Source: Methanothrix soehngenii GP6 | Lineage (GTDB): Archaea; Halobacteriota; Methanosarcinia; Methanotrichales; Methanotrichaceae | Length of the DNA stretch: 64,000 bases | Reading direction: 5' to 3' | Assembly: GCF_000204415.1 (NCBI RefSeq) | Contig: NC_015416.1 | Location: forward strand, 868,001 to 932,000 | Shown here: one piece after another, positions 27,101 through 36,607 of the stretch | How positions within the stretch are numbered: the first letter of the stretch is position 1 | How the letters are laid out: every line of letters starts with the position of its first letter | Notes under the pieces: generated by a model | Told to the model about the DNA's origin: nothing | What the model saw: only the letters and a program-made list of their open reading frames with translations | The model's database searches: none | Translations under genes and position numbers: made by a program

Positions 27101-28238
27101 CCTCGTCTACGATCTTATCGATGAGGCTTTTCTCCTTCTCAGTGGAAGATCGCTTCGCCTCGCCGAACTCCTCTGCCAGCTCCTCCAATAGCTGCCTTTG
27201 CCTGGCGGTGAGAGAGGCGGGAGTGTTGATCTTGACCCGTACATGCAGATCGCCTGAGCCGGTGCCATGCAGCCTGGGCATGCCTTTTCCTCTCAAGCGG
27301 AAGACCGTTCCGGTCTGAGTTCCTGCAGGCACCTTGATCCTGGCCCGACCGTTCAGGGTGGGAACCTCCAGATCCGCTCCCAGGGCAGCCTGAGTGAAGC
27401 TGATGGGAGTCTCCATGATCAGATCGCTATCCAACCGCTGGAAGAGTCTGTGAGGCTGGATATTTATGACCACATAAAGATCGCCGGAGACGCCCTTGGG
27501 GCCGGCAGAATCCCCCTGGCCGCGGAGCTTGAGGTGCTGGCCGTCCTCCACACCCGCCGGGATCTTGATATTGATCTTGCGAGCCTTTCTTGCCCGTCCC
27601 GTGCCGCTGCAGTCCTCGCAGGGGCTGGTGATGAGCTCTCCCCTACCGCCGCACTTGGGACAGGTGGAGGAGGTGACCATCTGGCCGAAGGGGGTGTTTT
27701 GGGCCCGGGTAACCTGGCCCGAGCCCCGACAGGTGCTGCAGGTCACGGGACTTGTGCCGGGCTTAGCCCCGCTCCCCTGGCACTTGGGGCAGTTTTCCGT
27801 CCGCGGAACCTCTATAGTCGTCTCCAGGCCGCGTGACGCCTGCTCCAGGGTAAGATCGATATCATAGCGCAGATCCCGGCCCCTGGCCGGCCCCCGCCGT
27901 CCTCCCCCTCCGCCGAAGAACATATCAAAGATGCTCTCTCCGCCCGCGCCAAAGCCCCGAAGAAGATCCTCGAAGTTCACTCCGCGGAACAGGTCCTCCT
28001 GCGAGTACTGACTGTTGATTCCTGCATGGCCGAACTGGTCGTACTTCTGCCGCTTATCCGGATCGGACAGGACCGCATAAGCCTCAGAAAGCTCCTTGAA
28101 CATCTCCTCCGCCCCGGGATCGTCTGACCGGTCGGGGTGGTGTTTCATGGCGAGCTTGCGGTAGGCGGTCTTGATATCCTTCTCGCTGGCATCCTTGGAT
28201 ACCCCAAGCACATCGTAGTAGTCCTTCTTATCCGGCAT
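27081..28238 (-). CDS. dnaJ: Co-chaperone DnaJ (Hsp40)
   Basis: 385 residues, type I DnaJ. The J domain starts MPDKKDYYDVLGVSKDASEK and has HPD in KHHPDRSDD (about residue 33). A Gly/Phe-rich region with GGGGGRRGPARG follows. The zinc-finger domain (about 145-215) has four CxxCxGxG units: CPKCQGSG, CSTCRGSG, CPKCGGRG and CEDCSGTG. The substrate-binding beta domains follow. It stimulates DnaK ATPase and delivers unfolded clients. Third in the grpE-dnaK-dnaJ order, 73 nt after dnaK. Its 3' end overlaps the convergent CxxCxxCC gene. Confidence 0.97.
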   Translation of the reverse strand: MPDKKDYYDVLGVSKDASEKDIKTAYRKLAMKHHPDRSDDPGAEEMFKELSEAYAVLSDPDKRQKYDQFGHAGINSQYSQEDLFRGVNFEDLLRGFGAGGESIFDMFFGGGGGRRGPARGRDLRYDIDLTLEQASRGLETTIEVPRTENCPKCQGSGAKPGTSPVTCSTCRGSGQVTRAQNTPFGQMVTSSTCPKCGGRGELITSPCEDCSGTGRARKARKINIKIPAGVEDGQHLKLRGQGDSAGPKGVSGDLYVVINIQPHRLFQRLDSDLIMETPISFTQAALGADLEVPTLNGRARIKVPAGTQTGTVFRLRGKGMPRLHGTGSGDLHVRVKINTPASLTARQRQLLEELAEEFGEAKRSSTEKEKSLIDKIVDEVKSAVQ

Positions 28239-28311
28239 GGTACAGTCAGTTCCTTCTTCTGGTTTCCCTGTCTTCCAGCACCCTTTTCTTCCTTATAGTT
28301 TATTCTCCAAT

Positions 28312-30180
28312 TTACTTCTTATCGTTTACTACCTCGTAATCTGCGTCCACCGTCTGATCCTGCCCTGTGGAATCCTGACCCGCCTCCGGGCCTGAGCCCT
28401 GGCCTGCCTGTCCCTGCTGGGCCTGCTGATCCTGCGCCGCCTTCTGGTACATGGCGGCAGACAGCTCGTAGATTGCGTTCTGCAAGCTCTCCGTCTTGGC
28501 CTTGATCTCGGAGATCTCTCCGCCGGTCTGGGCGTTCTTCAGGTCGCTGATGGCCTTCTCGATCTTCTCCTTCTGCTCGCTTGTGGCTATGTCGCCTGCC
28601 TCTTTGAGCATCTTCTCCGAGGCATAGATCAGAGATTCAGCAGCATTCTTGACCTCAATCTCCTCTTTTCTCTTCAGGTCGTCGGCGGCAAACCTCTCAG
28701 CATCCTTGATCTTGGCGTCGATATCCTCCTGGCTCAGCTTATGGGGAGCGGTGATGGTGATCCTCTGCTCTTTCTTGGTGGCAAGATCCTTGGCTGAGAC
28801 ATGAATGATGCCATTGGCATCGATATCGAATGTGACCTCGATCTGAGGTATGCCTCTTGGCGCAGGAGGGATGCCGACCAGGGTGAACCTTCCCAATGAG
28901 ACATTATCCTGGGCCATGGGCCTCTCTCCCTGAAGGACATTGACCTCAACGCTGGTCTGGTTATCGGCAGCGGTGGTGAATATCTGGCTCTTTCTGGTGG
29001 GAATGGTAGTGTTCCTCTCGATCAGCTTGGTTGTGACGCTTCCCAGGGTCTCTATACCCAAAGAGAGAGGCGTTACATCTAATAGCAGTAGATCCTTGAC
29101 CTCTCCACCCAGGACGCCCGCCTGAATCGCTGCCCCCATAGCCACGCATTCCATGGGATCCACTCCTCGTTCGATATCCTTTCCAAGGAAGTTCTTAACG
29201 AACTCCTGGACCATTGGCATCCTGGTCGGTCCGCCCACCAGGATGATCTTGCCGATATCGGACTTCTCCAGCTTGGAGTCTTTAAGAGCCTGGATCATGG
29301 GACCACGGCAGCGCTCCAGCACATCTGCTACCAGCTCCTCCAGTTTGGAGCGGGCTATGGTCATGCTCAGATGCTTGGGGCCGCTGGCATCGGCGGTGAT
29401 ATAGGGCAGATTGAGGTTGGTCTGCAGGACGCTGGATAGCTCTATCTTCGCTACCTCCACTGCTTCCCTCAGACGCTGCATGGCCATGGAGTCGCCACGC
29501 AGATCGACTCCAGATTCCTGCTTGAACCTGTCCAGCACATAGTTGGTCAGCCGGTCATCCATATCCCGACCACCCAACTGGGTGTCGCCCGATGTGGACA
29601 GGACCTCGAAAACTCCTTCGCCGATCTCCATTATGGTGACATCCAGCGTGCCTCCGCCCAGATCGAAGACCATGATCTTATGCTCGCCCACCTTATCCAG
29701 GCCGAAGGCGAGGGCGGCTGCAGTAGGCTCATTTATTATGCGAACGACCTCCAGGCCAGCGATGGTTCCAGCATCCTTCGTCGCCTGCCTCTGGTTGTCA
29801 TTGAAGTAGGCGGGAACGGTGATCACCGCTTTATCCACGCTGTCAGCCAAATAGGTCTCGGCGTCGGTCTTGATCTTTCGCAAGACCTGGGCGGAGATAT
29901 CCTCAGGGGTGTACTCCTTGTCGAAAACCCTGACCTTGTAGTCCGTGCCCATCTTCCTTTTTATTCCCTGGACGGTTCCATCTGGATTGGTTACAGCCTG
30001 CCTCTTTGCCGGCTCGCCGACCAGAACCTGACCATCTTTGGTGAAGGCGACATAGGATGGAAAAGCCTTGCCACCGATGCTTGTCCCTTCTGCGCTGGGA
30101 ATTATTGTGGGCCGGCCGCCGATCAGAACTGCTGCTGCCGAGTTGCTGGTTCCAAGATCAATACCAATAATTTTTGACAA
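28312..30180 (-). CDS. dnaK: Chaperone DnaK (Hsp70)
   Basis: 622 residues. The start is a TTG at 30180 with GGAGATGA 5 nt upstream; the protein opens [20 protein letters not shown]. ATPase motifs [25 protein letters not shown] and [15 protein letters not shown] are present. The substrate-binding domain begins after [13 protein letters not shown], and the C-terminal lid ends in a Gln/Gly-rich tail with [11 protein letters not shown]. It folds proteins in the cytoplasm with DnaJ and GrpE. Hsp70 is present in mesophilic archaea but missing from most hyperthermophiles, which supports a moderate growth temperature. Confidence 0.97.
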   Translation of the reverse strand: MSKIIGIDLGTSNSAAAVLIGGRPTIIPSAEGTSIGGKAFPSYVAFTKDGQVLVGEPAKRQAVTNPDGTVQGIKRKMGTDYKVRVFDKEYTPEDISAQVLRKIKTDAETYLADSVDKAVITVPAYFNDNQRQATKDAGTIAGLEVVRIINEPTAAALAFGLDKVGEHKIMVFDLGGGTLDVTIMEIGEGVFEVLSTSGDTQLGGRDMDDRLTNYVLDRFKQESGVDLRGDSMAMQRLREAVEVAKIELSSVLQTNLNLPYITADASGPKHLSMTIARSKLEELVADVLERCRGPMIQALKDSKLEKSDIGKIILVGGPTRMPMVQEFVKNFLGKDIERGVDPMECVAMGAAIQAGVLGGEVKDLLLLDVTPLSLGIETLGSVTTKLIERNTTIPTRKSQIFTTAADNQTSVEVNVLQGERPMAQDNVSLGRFTLVGIPPAPRGIPQIEVTFDIDANGIIHVSAKDLATKKEQRITITAPHKLSQEDIDAKIKDAERFAADDLKRKEEIEVKNAAESLIYASEKMLKEAGDIATSEQKEKIEKAISDLKNAQTGGEISEIKAKTESLQNAIYELSAAMYQKAAQDQQAQQGQAGQGSGPEAGQDSTGQDQTVDADYEVVNDKK

Positions 30181-30268
30181 GATTTCATCTCCTGAACTTA
30201 GTAAATGCTACTACTCTGTAAATATTTAAACCTATCATCATATCTTTCCAATTGTATCTCAACCCGCC

Positions 30269-30790
30269 CTATTTACAGCCTTCTGCCTTCAGGGGCTTAT
30301 TCACAGCGACCTTGGAGAAGCGAATGACCCGAGAGTTGAAGAGATAGCCTTTCTGTATCTCTTCGGCCACTATGTCCTCTTCCAGATCATCCTTCTTCAC
30401 CTGAAACAATGCTTCATGCCGGTAGGGATCGAACTTCTTGCCAACCGCTTCAATGGGAACGAGACCTTCCGTAAAGAGCACTCCCAGAAGCTGCATATGG
30501 AGCACCTTTTGGCCCTCGTCATGCTTTGCCGCCTGCTCGAGGCTGTCGAGCACGGGGAGAAGCTTTTGGACGAGCTTTTCTGATGCATATTTAACTGTAT
30601 CCTCCTTCTCCCGAACAGATCGCTTCATCAGATTGTCGAGATCTGCACGGCAGCGCATCAATTGATCGAGGCGCTCCTCAGACAGGATCTGCATCTCCAC
30701 CAGCTTCCCTTCCAGCTCATCTATTCTGGCAGTTAAGGAGCTTTCATCCTCCTCTTCATCCTGAGCGCTCACTGCTGTATCGTCATCCAT
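30269..30790 (-). CDS. grpE: Nucleotide exchange factor GrpE
   Basis: 173 residues from ATG 30790 (MDDDTAVSAQDEEEDESSLT), which has GGTGGAG 4 nt upstream; an ATG at 30811 adds seven residues. An acidic N-terminus leads into a long dimerising coiled coil (about 20-75). The GrpE head contains KFDPYRHEALFQVKKDDLEE and ends with GYLFNSRVIRFSKVAVNK. It releases ADP from DnaK. First of the Hsp70 genes, followed 88 nt later by dnaK; a TATA-like GGTTTAAATATTTAC in that gap could give dnaK its own promoter. Confidence 0.94.
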   Translation of the reverse strand: MDDDTAVSAQDEEEDESSLTARIDELEGKLVEMQILSEERLDQLMRCRADLDNLMKRSVREKEDTVKYASEKLVQKLLPVLDSLEQAAKHDEGQKVLHMQLLGVLFTEGLVPIEAVGKKFDPYRHEALFQVKKDDLEEDIVAEEIQKGYLFNSRVIRFSKVAVNKPLKAEGCK

Positions 30791-30858
30791 TTGCTCCACC
30801 CAAAGTATCATTGTTCATTTGATCAAAAGGGAGGATAGGCAAAAGCCGCCTGGTTCCC

Positions 30859-32499
30859 TCAATAGTGAGGCATTGGCATCTGGGGCATGGTGTAGTCATG
30901 CGGGCTCTGACCGGGTTTGGGCGTCATCTCCTCCCTTTTGGCGGCTATGACGTCATCCACCCGAAGGACCATGGTAGCGGCTTCCGCTGCAGACTTAATG
31001 GCCTGGGTCTTCACCTTTAAAGGCTCCACCACGCCCTGGGCCATCATATCCGCTGGCTTGCCGGATGCGATGTCCAATCCATAGATCTTGCCCTCACCTT
31101 GATTGGCTCTCAGAGCGGCAAGAGAATCCACAGGATCGAATCCTGAGTTCTCGGCCAGGGTAAATGGAATGGCCTCCACGGCATCGGCAAAGGCTCTGAT
31201 GGCCAGCTGCTCCCTCCCTTCCAGAGTGGAAGCGTACTGCCTCAGATTCTCAGCCACCAGGATCTCCGGGGCTCCTCCACCAGGGACGATCTTTCCGGAC
31301 CGAATGACATCCATGACCACATTGAGCGAATCGTCCAGAGCCCTTTCCATCTCTTCTAAGAGCTGATCCGAGACCCCATGAAGGATGATTGATATCGCTC
31401 TAGCCTTCTCGCAGCCTTCAACGAAGATCATCTGCTTTTCCTTGCCCACCCGTCTCTCCTCTACCAGGGCTGCAGATCCCAAATCCTCTGGACGCAGCTG
31501 CATTACATCTCCCACCAGCTTCGCCCCTGTTGCCAGGGCCAGCATCTTCAAATCCTCTCTCTTTACCCGACGGGCAGCCAGGATTCCGCGATTAGCCAGA
31601 TAGCCCTGGGCGAATACTCCAATTCCCTTCTCACAGAAGACCACATTGGCTCCAGTAGCTATAATGGCGTCGACTTGCTCCTTGATGATCTTCTCCTCGC
31701 CCTCCTTGAAAGAGGATAGATTCTTGGCCTCAGTTATGGTAATCTTGGCATCAGTTCCCAGCTTTTTCAGCTCTAAGGTGCCCTCAAGAAGCATAATCCT
31801 GGCATTTTTGATTGACTTCGGCATCTGAGGAGAGGTTCTCTCCTTTTCCAGCACAATGCCGTAGTTTATGGATGATTCCTCAATTCTGCCTCCAGGAATA
31901 TGGACCATTTTGATATTCTCTTCAATGTCCTTGCCCTCAAATCCCACCACGGCCCGCGCGGCGTCCACGGATATCTGAGAGAGCCTATCTAGGGCCATCT
32001 CAGTGCCTTTTCCCCTGATAGAGGTCCGGGCGATCTTCAGAAGCATCTCCTGGTCTCCGGAGACATCTATTGCCATCTTCTTCAAGACTTCCTGCGCCTT
32101 GGCGGCCGCCTGCTTGTATCCCTGCACAATAACCGTGGGGTGGACATCCTGCTCCAAGAGTGCTTCCGCCTTCTCCAGCAGCTTTCCGGCAATTATCACT
32201 GCGGTGGTGGTTCCGTCCCCAATCTCATCATCCTGGGCTTTTGCCACCTCTACGATCATCTTGGCCACAGGATTTTCTATATCCATCTCTCTGAGGATTG
32301 TAGCTCCGTCATTGGTTATAGTAGCATCACCGCTGCCATCGATGAGCATCTTATCCATGCCCTTAGGCCCAAGAGTAGTCCGCACAGCCTCTGCGACTGC
32401 CTTTGCTGCTAGAATATTCCTGTGCTGAGCATTCTTTCCGCTCTCACGCTCGCTTCCTTCCTTCATTATGATTACTGGTACTCCGCTCAAACCTGCCAA
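30859..32499 (-). CDS. thsA: Thermosome (group II chaperonin) subunit
   Basis: 546 residues. The TTG start at 32499 has GGAGGA 8 nt upstream and gives MAGLSGVPVIIMKEGSERES, the usual thermosome N-terminus. ATP motifs TTLGPKGMDKML, ITNDGATILREM and GDGTTTAVIIAGKLLE are present, with GGGAPEILVAENL late in the equatorial domain. The C-terminus is Met/Pro-rich (YTMPQMPMPHY) rather than the common Gly-Gly-Met tail. Subunits form a double-ring ATP-driven folding chamber. Located directly upstream of grpE on the same strand, it may be co-regulated with the Hsp70 set. The letter of the gene symbol is arbitrary. Confidence 0.96.
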   Translation of the reverse strand: MAGLSGVPVIIMKEGSERESGKNAQHRNILAAKAVAEAVRTTLGPKGMDKMLIDGSGDATITNDGATILREMDIENPVAKMIVEVAKAQDDEIGDGTTTAVIIAGKLLEKAEALLEQDVHPTVIVQGYKQAAAKAQEVLKKMAIDVSGDQEMLLKIARTSIRGKGTEMALDRLSQISVDAARAVVGFEGKDIEENIKMVHIPGGRIEESSINYGIVLEKERTSPQMPKSIKNARIMLLEGTLELKKLGTDAKITITEAKNLSSFKEGEEKIIKEQVDAIIATGANVVFCEKGIGVFAQGYLANRGILAARRVKREDLKMLALATGAKLVGDVMQLRPEDLGSAALVEERRVGKEKQMIFVEGCEKARAISIILHGVSDQLLEEMERALDDSLNVVMDVIRSGKIVPGGGAPEILVAENLRQYASTLEGREQLAIRAFADAVEAIPFTLAENSGFDPVDSLAALRANQGEGKIYGLDIASGKPADMMAQGVVEPLKVKTQAIKSAAEAATMVLRVDDVIAAKREEMTPKPGQSPHDYTMPQMPMPHY

Positions 32500-32678
32500 A
32501 CCTTAGTCCTCCCCGACTTTTTCTTAGTACGAGTTTAAAGTTCTATATAAAGAATTCGCGTGATTGATATCTTCATTGTTATTTAGCTCAGTTAACATAT
32601 AGTCTATATAGGAAGAACTATATAGCGAGTCCGCAATCAAGGATGCACATATGCAGATAACGCTAAAAGGGATATGCT
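32500..32678. promoter_or_regulatory. Divergent thermosome/pstB promoter region
   Basis: On the minus strand TTATATAGAA (about 32541-32550) is a TATA box about 47 nt from the thermosome start. On the plus strand the palindrome CTATATAG occurs twice, at 32604-32611 and 32618-32625, 14 bp apart, upstream of pstB. These could be tandem TATA boxes or a repeated operator. The pstB TTG start has AAAAGGGAT about 8 nt before it. Confidence 0.5.
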
Positions 32679-33425
32679 TTGACCTCTAAGATAGTCTCGG
32701 AAAACCTGAACCTCTGGTATGGGGAGAAGCAGGCTCTCAAGGACATCTCCCTGAAGATACCGGAAAAGCAGATAACTGCTCTCATCGGCCCATCAGGCTG
32801 CGGAAAGTCGACATTTATTCGCTGCCTGAACCGGATGAACGATCTCGTGACTAGCGTTCGAATCGAAGGCAAGGTCTTTTATGATGATATGGACATCTAT
32901 GGAAAAGATACAGACGTGGTAGAGCTGCGCAAGAGAATAGGTATGGTATTCCAAAAGCCTAATCCATTTCCCATGTCCATTTATGACAACATCGCCTACG
33001 GCCCACGGATTCATGGACAAAAAAATGTTAGCAAGATAGTGGAGCGCAGCCTGAAGGAGTCCGCCCTCTGGGAGGAGGTCAGCGAGAGGCTGGACCAGCC
33101 TGCTCTGGGCCTATCAGGTGGCCAACAGCAGAGGTTATGCATCGCCAGGACCCTGGCCATGCGGCCTGATGTTATCTTGTTCGATGAACCCTGCAGTGCA
33201 TTAGATCCGATCTCAACCGGCAAGATCGAGAGCCTCATGGAGAGCCTCAAGGAAGAGTACACCCAGATAATAGTCACTCACAACATGCAGCAAGCTGCCA
33301 GGATCTCTGACATCACTGCTTTCTTCCTTCTCGGCGAGCTGATCGAGGTAGGAGAGACAAAGCATGTCTTTGAAATGCCCGAGATGAAGAGCACCGAGGA
33401 TTATATCACCGGACGGTTTGGATGA
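32679..33425 (+). CDS. pstB: Phosphate ABC transporter ATPase PstB
   Basis: 248 residues; the TTG start at 32679 is forced because the upstream ATG frame stops. Walker A is GPSGCGKST (about residue 38), the signature is [17 protein letters not shown] and Walker B is [13 protein letters not shown]. The full-length match to PstB includes the typical CLNRMNDL segment. It powers high-affinity phosphate import with PstSCA. No pstS, pstC or pstA lies in the window; upstream is the divergent thermosome gene. It is followed directly by two PhoU-type genes, so it is part of a phosphate-signalling operon whose channel genes are elsewhere. Confidence 0.94.
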   Translation: MTSKIVSENLNLWYGEKQALKDISLKIPEKQITALIGPSGCGKSTFIRCLNRMNDLVTSVRIEGKVFYDDMDIYGKDTDVVELRKRIGMVFQKPNPFPMSIYDNIAYGPRIHGQKNVSKIVERSLKESALWEEVSERLDQPALGLSGGQQQRLCIARTLAMRPDVILFDEPCSALDPISTGKIESLMESLKEEYTQIIVTHNMQQAARISDITAFFLLGELIEVGETKHVFEMPEMKSTEDYITGRFG

Positions 33426-33446
33426 GTCCTGGTGGGGAAGGAGCGA

Positions 33447-34100
33447 ATGATCCCTTATAGACAGCGGTATCGCAAAGATCTTTCAGATCTAAAAAGCTTG
33501 ACAAAGGATCTCGCCGATCATGTGGGCGAGGCCATAGAAAAATCCGTTATCGCCCTGTCCGATTCAAATGTTGACCTGGCACGAGAGATCATAAAGAATG
33601 ATCAGGAAGTGGACGACCTGAGCATCAAGATCGAGAACCTATGCATGGAGCTCCTGGTGCTTCAGCAGCCCATGGCCAGGGATCTGAGGAGGATCATAGG
33701 AATCCTGAAGATAGGCATAGATTTGGAGAGAATAGGAGATCTGGCTGTGGACATAGCTCGAGTTGCCGCCCAGTCCCATAACGAGATAACCAAGCTGGAG
33801 TTCATACCGCGCATGGCGGAGATCAGCAGAAAGATGCTCAGGGAATCGATGGAGGCCCTGATGAACGACGACGCCGATACGGCCCGGCAGATCACCAAGT
33901 GGGATTATGAGATCGATGGGCTGTATGTCAAGGCAAGGGATAAGCTTCTGAAAATCATAATCGATCGGCCTGAAGTGATAAAGGAAGGGACCTCGCTGCT
34001 CATGGTGAACAGGCATCTGGAGAGGACGGGAGACCACATCTGCAACATCTGTGAGACAATCGTCTACATAGTGGAAGCAAAAAGGGAACACCTGAATTAG
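33447..34100 (+). CDS. phoU: PhoU phosphate-signalling protein
   Basis: 217 residues from ATG 33447 (MIPYRQRYRKDLSDLKSLTK), with AAGGAG just upstream; a GTG at 33432 is the alternative. Two PhoU three-helix repeats are visible with the metal-binding signatures LERIGDLAVDIA (about residue 97) and LERTGDHICNICE (about 195). PhoU proteins sit between the Pst transporter and downstream regulation and limit phosphate uptake. It lies 21 nt after pstB and 7 nt before the AbrB-PhoU fusion, all in one operon. Confidence 0.93.
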   Translation: MIPYRQRYRKDLSDLKSLTKDLADHVGEAIEKSVIALSDSNVDLAREIIKNDQEVDDLSIKIENLCMELLVLQQPMARDLRRIIGILKIGIDLERIGDLAVDIARVAAQSHNEITKLEFIPRMAEISRKMLRESMEALMNDDADTARQITKWDYEIDGLYVKARDKLLKIIIDRPEVIKEGTSLLMVNRHLERTGDHICNICETIVYIVEAKREHLN

Positions 34101-34107
34101 GAGGTTC

Positions 34108-35112
34108 ATGGACACCAGAAAGGTGCAGAGGACCGGCAAGTCCACATTCATCGTATCCCTCCCCAAAATCTGGGCCACGAAGAACGGGATTGCCGCTGGC
34201 TCAATAGTCTACATCAATCAGGGGGATAACGGGGCTTTAACCCTATCCACCGATCGCTCGGAGAGGGATCTGCGAGTGAAGCTGGATATAGGGGAGAAGA
34301 CGGGAGATGATCTGATCAGGGACATCATCGGATGCTATGTTGGCGGCTACAGGATCATTGAGGTCACAAGCCCTCATATGTCATCTGCCCAGAAGAAGGA
34401 TCTGCATCAGATCGTAAACAAGCTCATCGGGCCTGAGATTTTAGAGGAGACCATCAATAAGGTGGTAATTCAGGACCTTTTGAGCTCAGAGGAGCTTCAG
34501 TCCGAGAAGGCCTTAAGGAGGATCCGGACGGTGGTCAAATCCATGATTCATGATTCTTTTACCAGCCTCTTGAACAACAACCAGGATGAACTGGCAATGG
34601 ACGTGATTCAGAGGGATGATGATGTGGACCGGCTCAACCTCCTCATCTCCCGCCAGTTCACCGAGATACTCCGGACCGGTTCGGTTAAGCAGGAGACACA
34701 AAACCCCATCCATGCGTTCAACTACATGCAGGCGGCTTCAAACCTGGAACGCATTGCCGATCACGCCCATAGGATTGCCCAGATCGCCAGAGAGTATAAT
34801 TGCACTCTGGCTGATGACCTGAAAGAGGAGCTGATGGATATGGAGGTTCAGCTGTGCGGATTTATCGACGACGCCATATCTTATCTACTGCAGACCAACT
34901 CAGACAAGGCCAATGAGATGATAGATCTGATCCGAGAGATCCAAAAGAGCGCCGCGAGGATAACAGTAACCTCGGACAGCCTGGGAAAGTCGGAGATGCT
35001 GGAGCGTCTTGTCCTGGCTGCCAGCCTGGAGAGGATGTTCGACTATATCATGAACATCGGTGAGCTGACCATCAACCTCAGTCACTCTACGAAGCAGGCG
35101 GAGAAGGGTTGA
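34108..35112 (+). CDS. AbrB/SpoVT-domain PhoU-like regulator
   Basis: 334 residues. The N-terminus (MDTRKVQRTGKSTFIVSLPK, about 1-45) is a SpoVT/AbrB swapped-hairpin DNA-binding domain. It is followed by two PhoU repeats with LERIADHAHRIAQIARE (about 213) and LERMFDYIMNIGE (about 310). This fusion is common in archaea and is often annotated as a phosphate uptake regulator. The DNA-binding domain suggests it directly controls pst or phosphate genes in response to PhoU-domain signalling. The ATG has GGAGGTTC directly upstream, and the gene follows phoU by 7 nt. Confidence 0.9.
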   Translation: MDTRKVQRTGKSTFIVSLPKIWATKNGIAAGSIVYINQGDNGALTLSTDRSERDLRVKLDIGEKTGDDLIRDIIGCYVGGYRIIEVTSPHMSSAQKKDLHQIVNKLIGPEILEETINKVVIQDLLSSEELQSEKALRRIRTVVKSMIHDSFTSLLNNNQDELAMDVIQRDDDVDRLNLLISRQFTEILRTGSVKQETQNPIHAFNYMQAASNLERIADHAHRIAQIAREYNCTLADDLKEELMDMEVQLCGFIDDAISYLLQTNSDKANEMIDLIREIQKSAARITVTSDSLGKSEMLERLVLAASLERMFDYIMNIGELTINLSHSTKQAEKG

Positions 35113-35140
35113 TTGCGGAACAGATCGCTCTGCTTCGTTT

Positions 35141-35596
35141 TCATTTCGTCATTTCCGCTGCATCATTCCTCTCCAGGGCCAGCATCCTCTCTTTGACCTC
35201 CAGACCCCAGGCAAAGCCCCCCAAGCCTTTCCGGGCAACGACACGATGGCAGGGAACGAGTATGGCGAATGGATTTGTGGCCATGGCACTTCCCACAGCT
35301 CTTGCGCCTTTCGGGCATTGGGCAAGAAAGGCAACCTCCCCATAGGTCAGAGTCTTTCCCCGCCCTATCCCCCGCACCACTGAGTATACCCTCTTTTGAA
35401 AATCAGTGCTTCTGGAAATATCCAGATCCGGAGAGGGACAGGGCGCACCCTTCTCCAAATGAGCGGCAATTCTCTCCGCAAGGTGAGAGGGCTCGTCCGG
35501 GCTCCCTTGGGAGAGATAGATTCGTTTGACCTTCTGCCCCGAGCATTCCACAATGATGTAGAGGTCAAGGGCAGTGACAAAAGCGCCTTTAGTCAT
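35141..35596 (-). CDS. ogt: Methylated-DNA-[protein]-cysteine S-methyltransferase
   Basis: 151 residues. The C-terminal alkyltransferase domain has the helix-turn-helix around GKTLTYGEVAFLAQ and the active site NPFAILVPCHRVVARKGLGG, whose Cys accepts methyl groups from O6-methylguanine. An N-terminal domain of about 70 residues precedes it. The protein repairs alkylated DNA once and is then inactive. Its ATG overlaps the stop of the preceding phosphodiesterase gene (ATGA), so the two are translationally coupled. Convergent with the phoU operon. Confidence 0.94.
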   Translation of the reverse strand: MTKGAFVTALDLYIIVECSGQKVKRIYLSQGSPDEPSHLAERIAAHLEKGAPCPSPDLDISRSTDFQKRVYSVVRGIGRGKTLTYGEVAFLAQCPKGARAVGSAMATNPFAILVPCHRVVARKGLGGFAWGLEVKERMLALERNDAAEMTK

Positions 35597-36123
35597 CCCT
35601 TGATGATCTCCCTGTAGGTCTTAAACCGGCCGAGCTCCACCCGCTCCACCTCCCTGCTGGTGGTGTCGAAGATGGCGACGGTAGAGTAGCCAGTGAGGTG
35701 GCCCCAGATCTCTCCCGGATTGACCAGCAGGGTCCTGCCATGGCTGGATACCTCAAAGATGTGGTTATGCCCACGGACGAGGACGTCATAGAGCTGGGAT
35801 GCCAGGACTGCCCTCACCAGAGGCTCTTCTGTGCCATGCATAAGGGCGATCTTCAAGCCATCCACTTCAACCTCTCCGAAGTCTCCCAGATACTCACCGC
35901 CCACCCGGGCAAACTCCTTGGCCAGGCCCACCCGGTCCCCATCGTTGTTGCCATACACCAGCTTTATGGGGATATTCAGGCCCTCGAAGGTATAGCAGTT
36001 GCCTGAGCCGATCATATCTCCGGCGAAGAGGATCATAAAGACACCTCTGGAGGAGAAGACCCTCAGGGCATCCTTGACGCCCTGAAATCGGTCATGGGCA
36101 TCGGACATAATACCAATCAACAT
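35593..36123 (-). CDS. YfcE/MJ0936-type metallophosphoesterase
   Basis: 176 residues, a compact calcineurin-like phosphoesterase. The metal-binding motifs are MSDAHDRFQGV (D-x-H), LFAGDMIG (GD), YGNNDGDR (GN-x-D), ALMHGTEE (H) and RGHNHIF (GH-x-H). Family members such as MJ0936 hydrolyse phosphodiesters with Mn or Ni; the physiological substrate is unclear. All ligands are intact. The gene is coupled to ogt by a 4-nt overlap. Confidence 0.92.
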   Translation of the reverse strand: MLIGIMSDAHDRFQGVKDALRVFSSRGVFMILFAGDMIGSGNCYTFEGLNIPIKLVYGNNDGDRVGLAKEFARVGGEYLGDFGEVEVDGLKIALMHGTEEPLVRAVLASQLYDVLVRGHNHIFEVSSHGRTLLVNPGEIWGHLTGYSTVAIFDTTSREVERVELGRFKTYREIIKG

Positions 36124-36236
36124 AAGATCCCTTTATGCCACAATTGGAGCATTCTTATCAGTTGCGCTCATGCTCGCAGTCGCATCTGGGCCAGCCCGAA
36201 AGATCTAAGTACAAGAACTAACCTGGTAGCGAGAGG

Positions 36237-36344
36237 CCCGCCTTAACTCAGCCTGGTAGAGTGCGCGGCTGTAGTATGTCTCGCACCGTAGAGGTGCTAC
36301 GCGCAGTCACCGCGATGTCCCCGGTTCGAATCTGGGAGGCGGGA
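36237..36344 (+). tRNA. tRNA-Tyr (GTA) with a 34-nt intron
   Basis: The acceptor stem is CCCGCCT with AGGCGGG; the C1-G72 pair is the hallmark of archaeal tRNA-Tyr. The anticodon stem CGCGG/CCGCG encloses loop CTGTAG-A with anticodon GTA at 36271-36273. The intron runs from about 36275 to 36308, at the canonical position 37/38. The T arm CCCCGGTTCGAATCTGGGA and discriminator A complete it. tRNA-Asp starts 8 nt later. Confidence 0.92.
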
Positions 36345-36352
36345 TCTGTTGT

Positions 36353-36425
36353 GTCCGGATGGTGTAGTGGCCCATCATGAAGGCCTGTCGAGCCTTCGAC
36401 CCGGGTTCGAATCCCGGTCCGGGCG
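36353..36425 (+). tRNA. tRNA-Asp (GTC)
   Basis: 73 nt. The acceptor stem is GTCCGGA with TCCGGGC (one U-G pair). The anticodon loop CTGTCGA gives GTC, flanked by stem AAGGC/GCCTT. The T arm is CCCGGGTTCGAATCCCGG and the discriminator is G, as expected for tRNA-Asp. A T-rich tract (GTTTTATTTC) follows and probably ends the Tyr-Asp transcript. Confidence 0.94.
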
Positions 36426-36607
36426 TTTTATTTCCTGTAAGAATTAGCCTAAGAAAACGATTTCATTTGGCTATTCTCTGAGATCTGAACACACTTTCCT
36501 TGATTTGCCCATTTGTATCTTATTCATACATTCTATTATGTAAAAATGGTTTGTTGATATTGTTTTCTGGCAAATCTACTTAATCTTGCACGCAGTACAA
36601 GTTATCT

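Noticed and set aside
28312-32499. Chaperone cluster as a phage or defence island
   Set aside because: All four are complete housekeeping chaperones with no recombinase, phage or nuclease genes around them.
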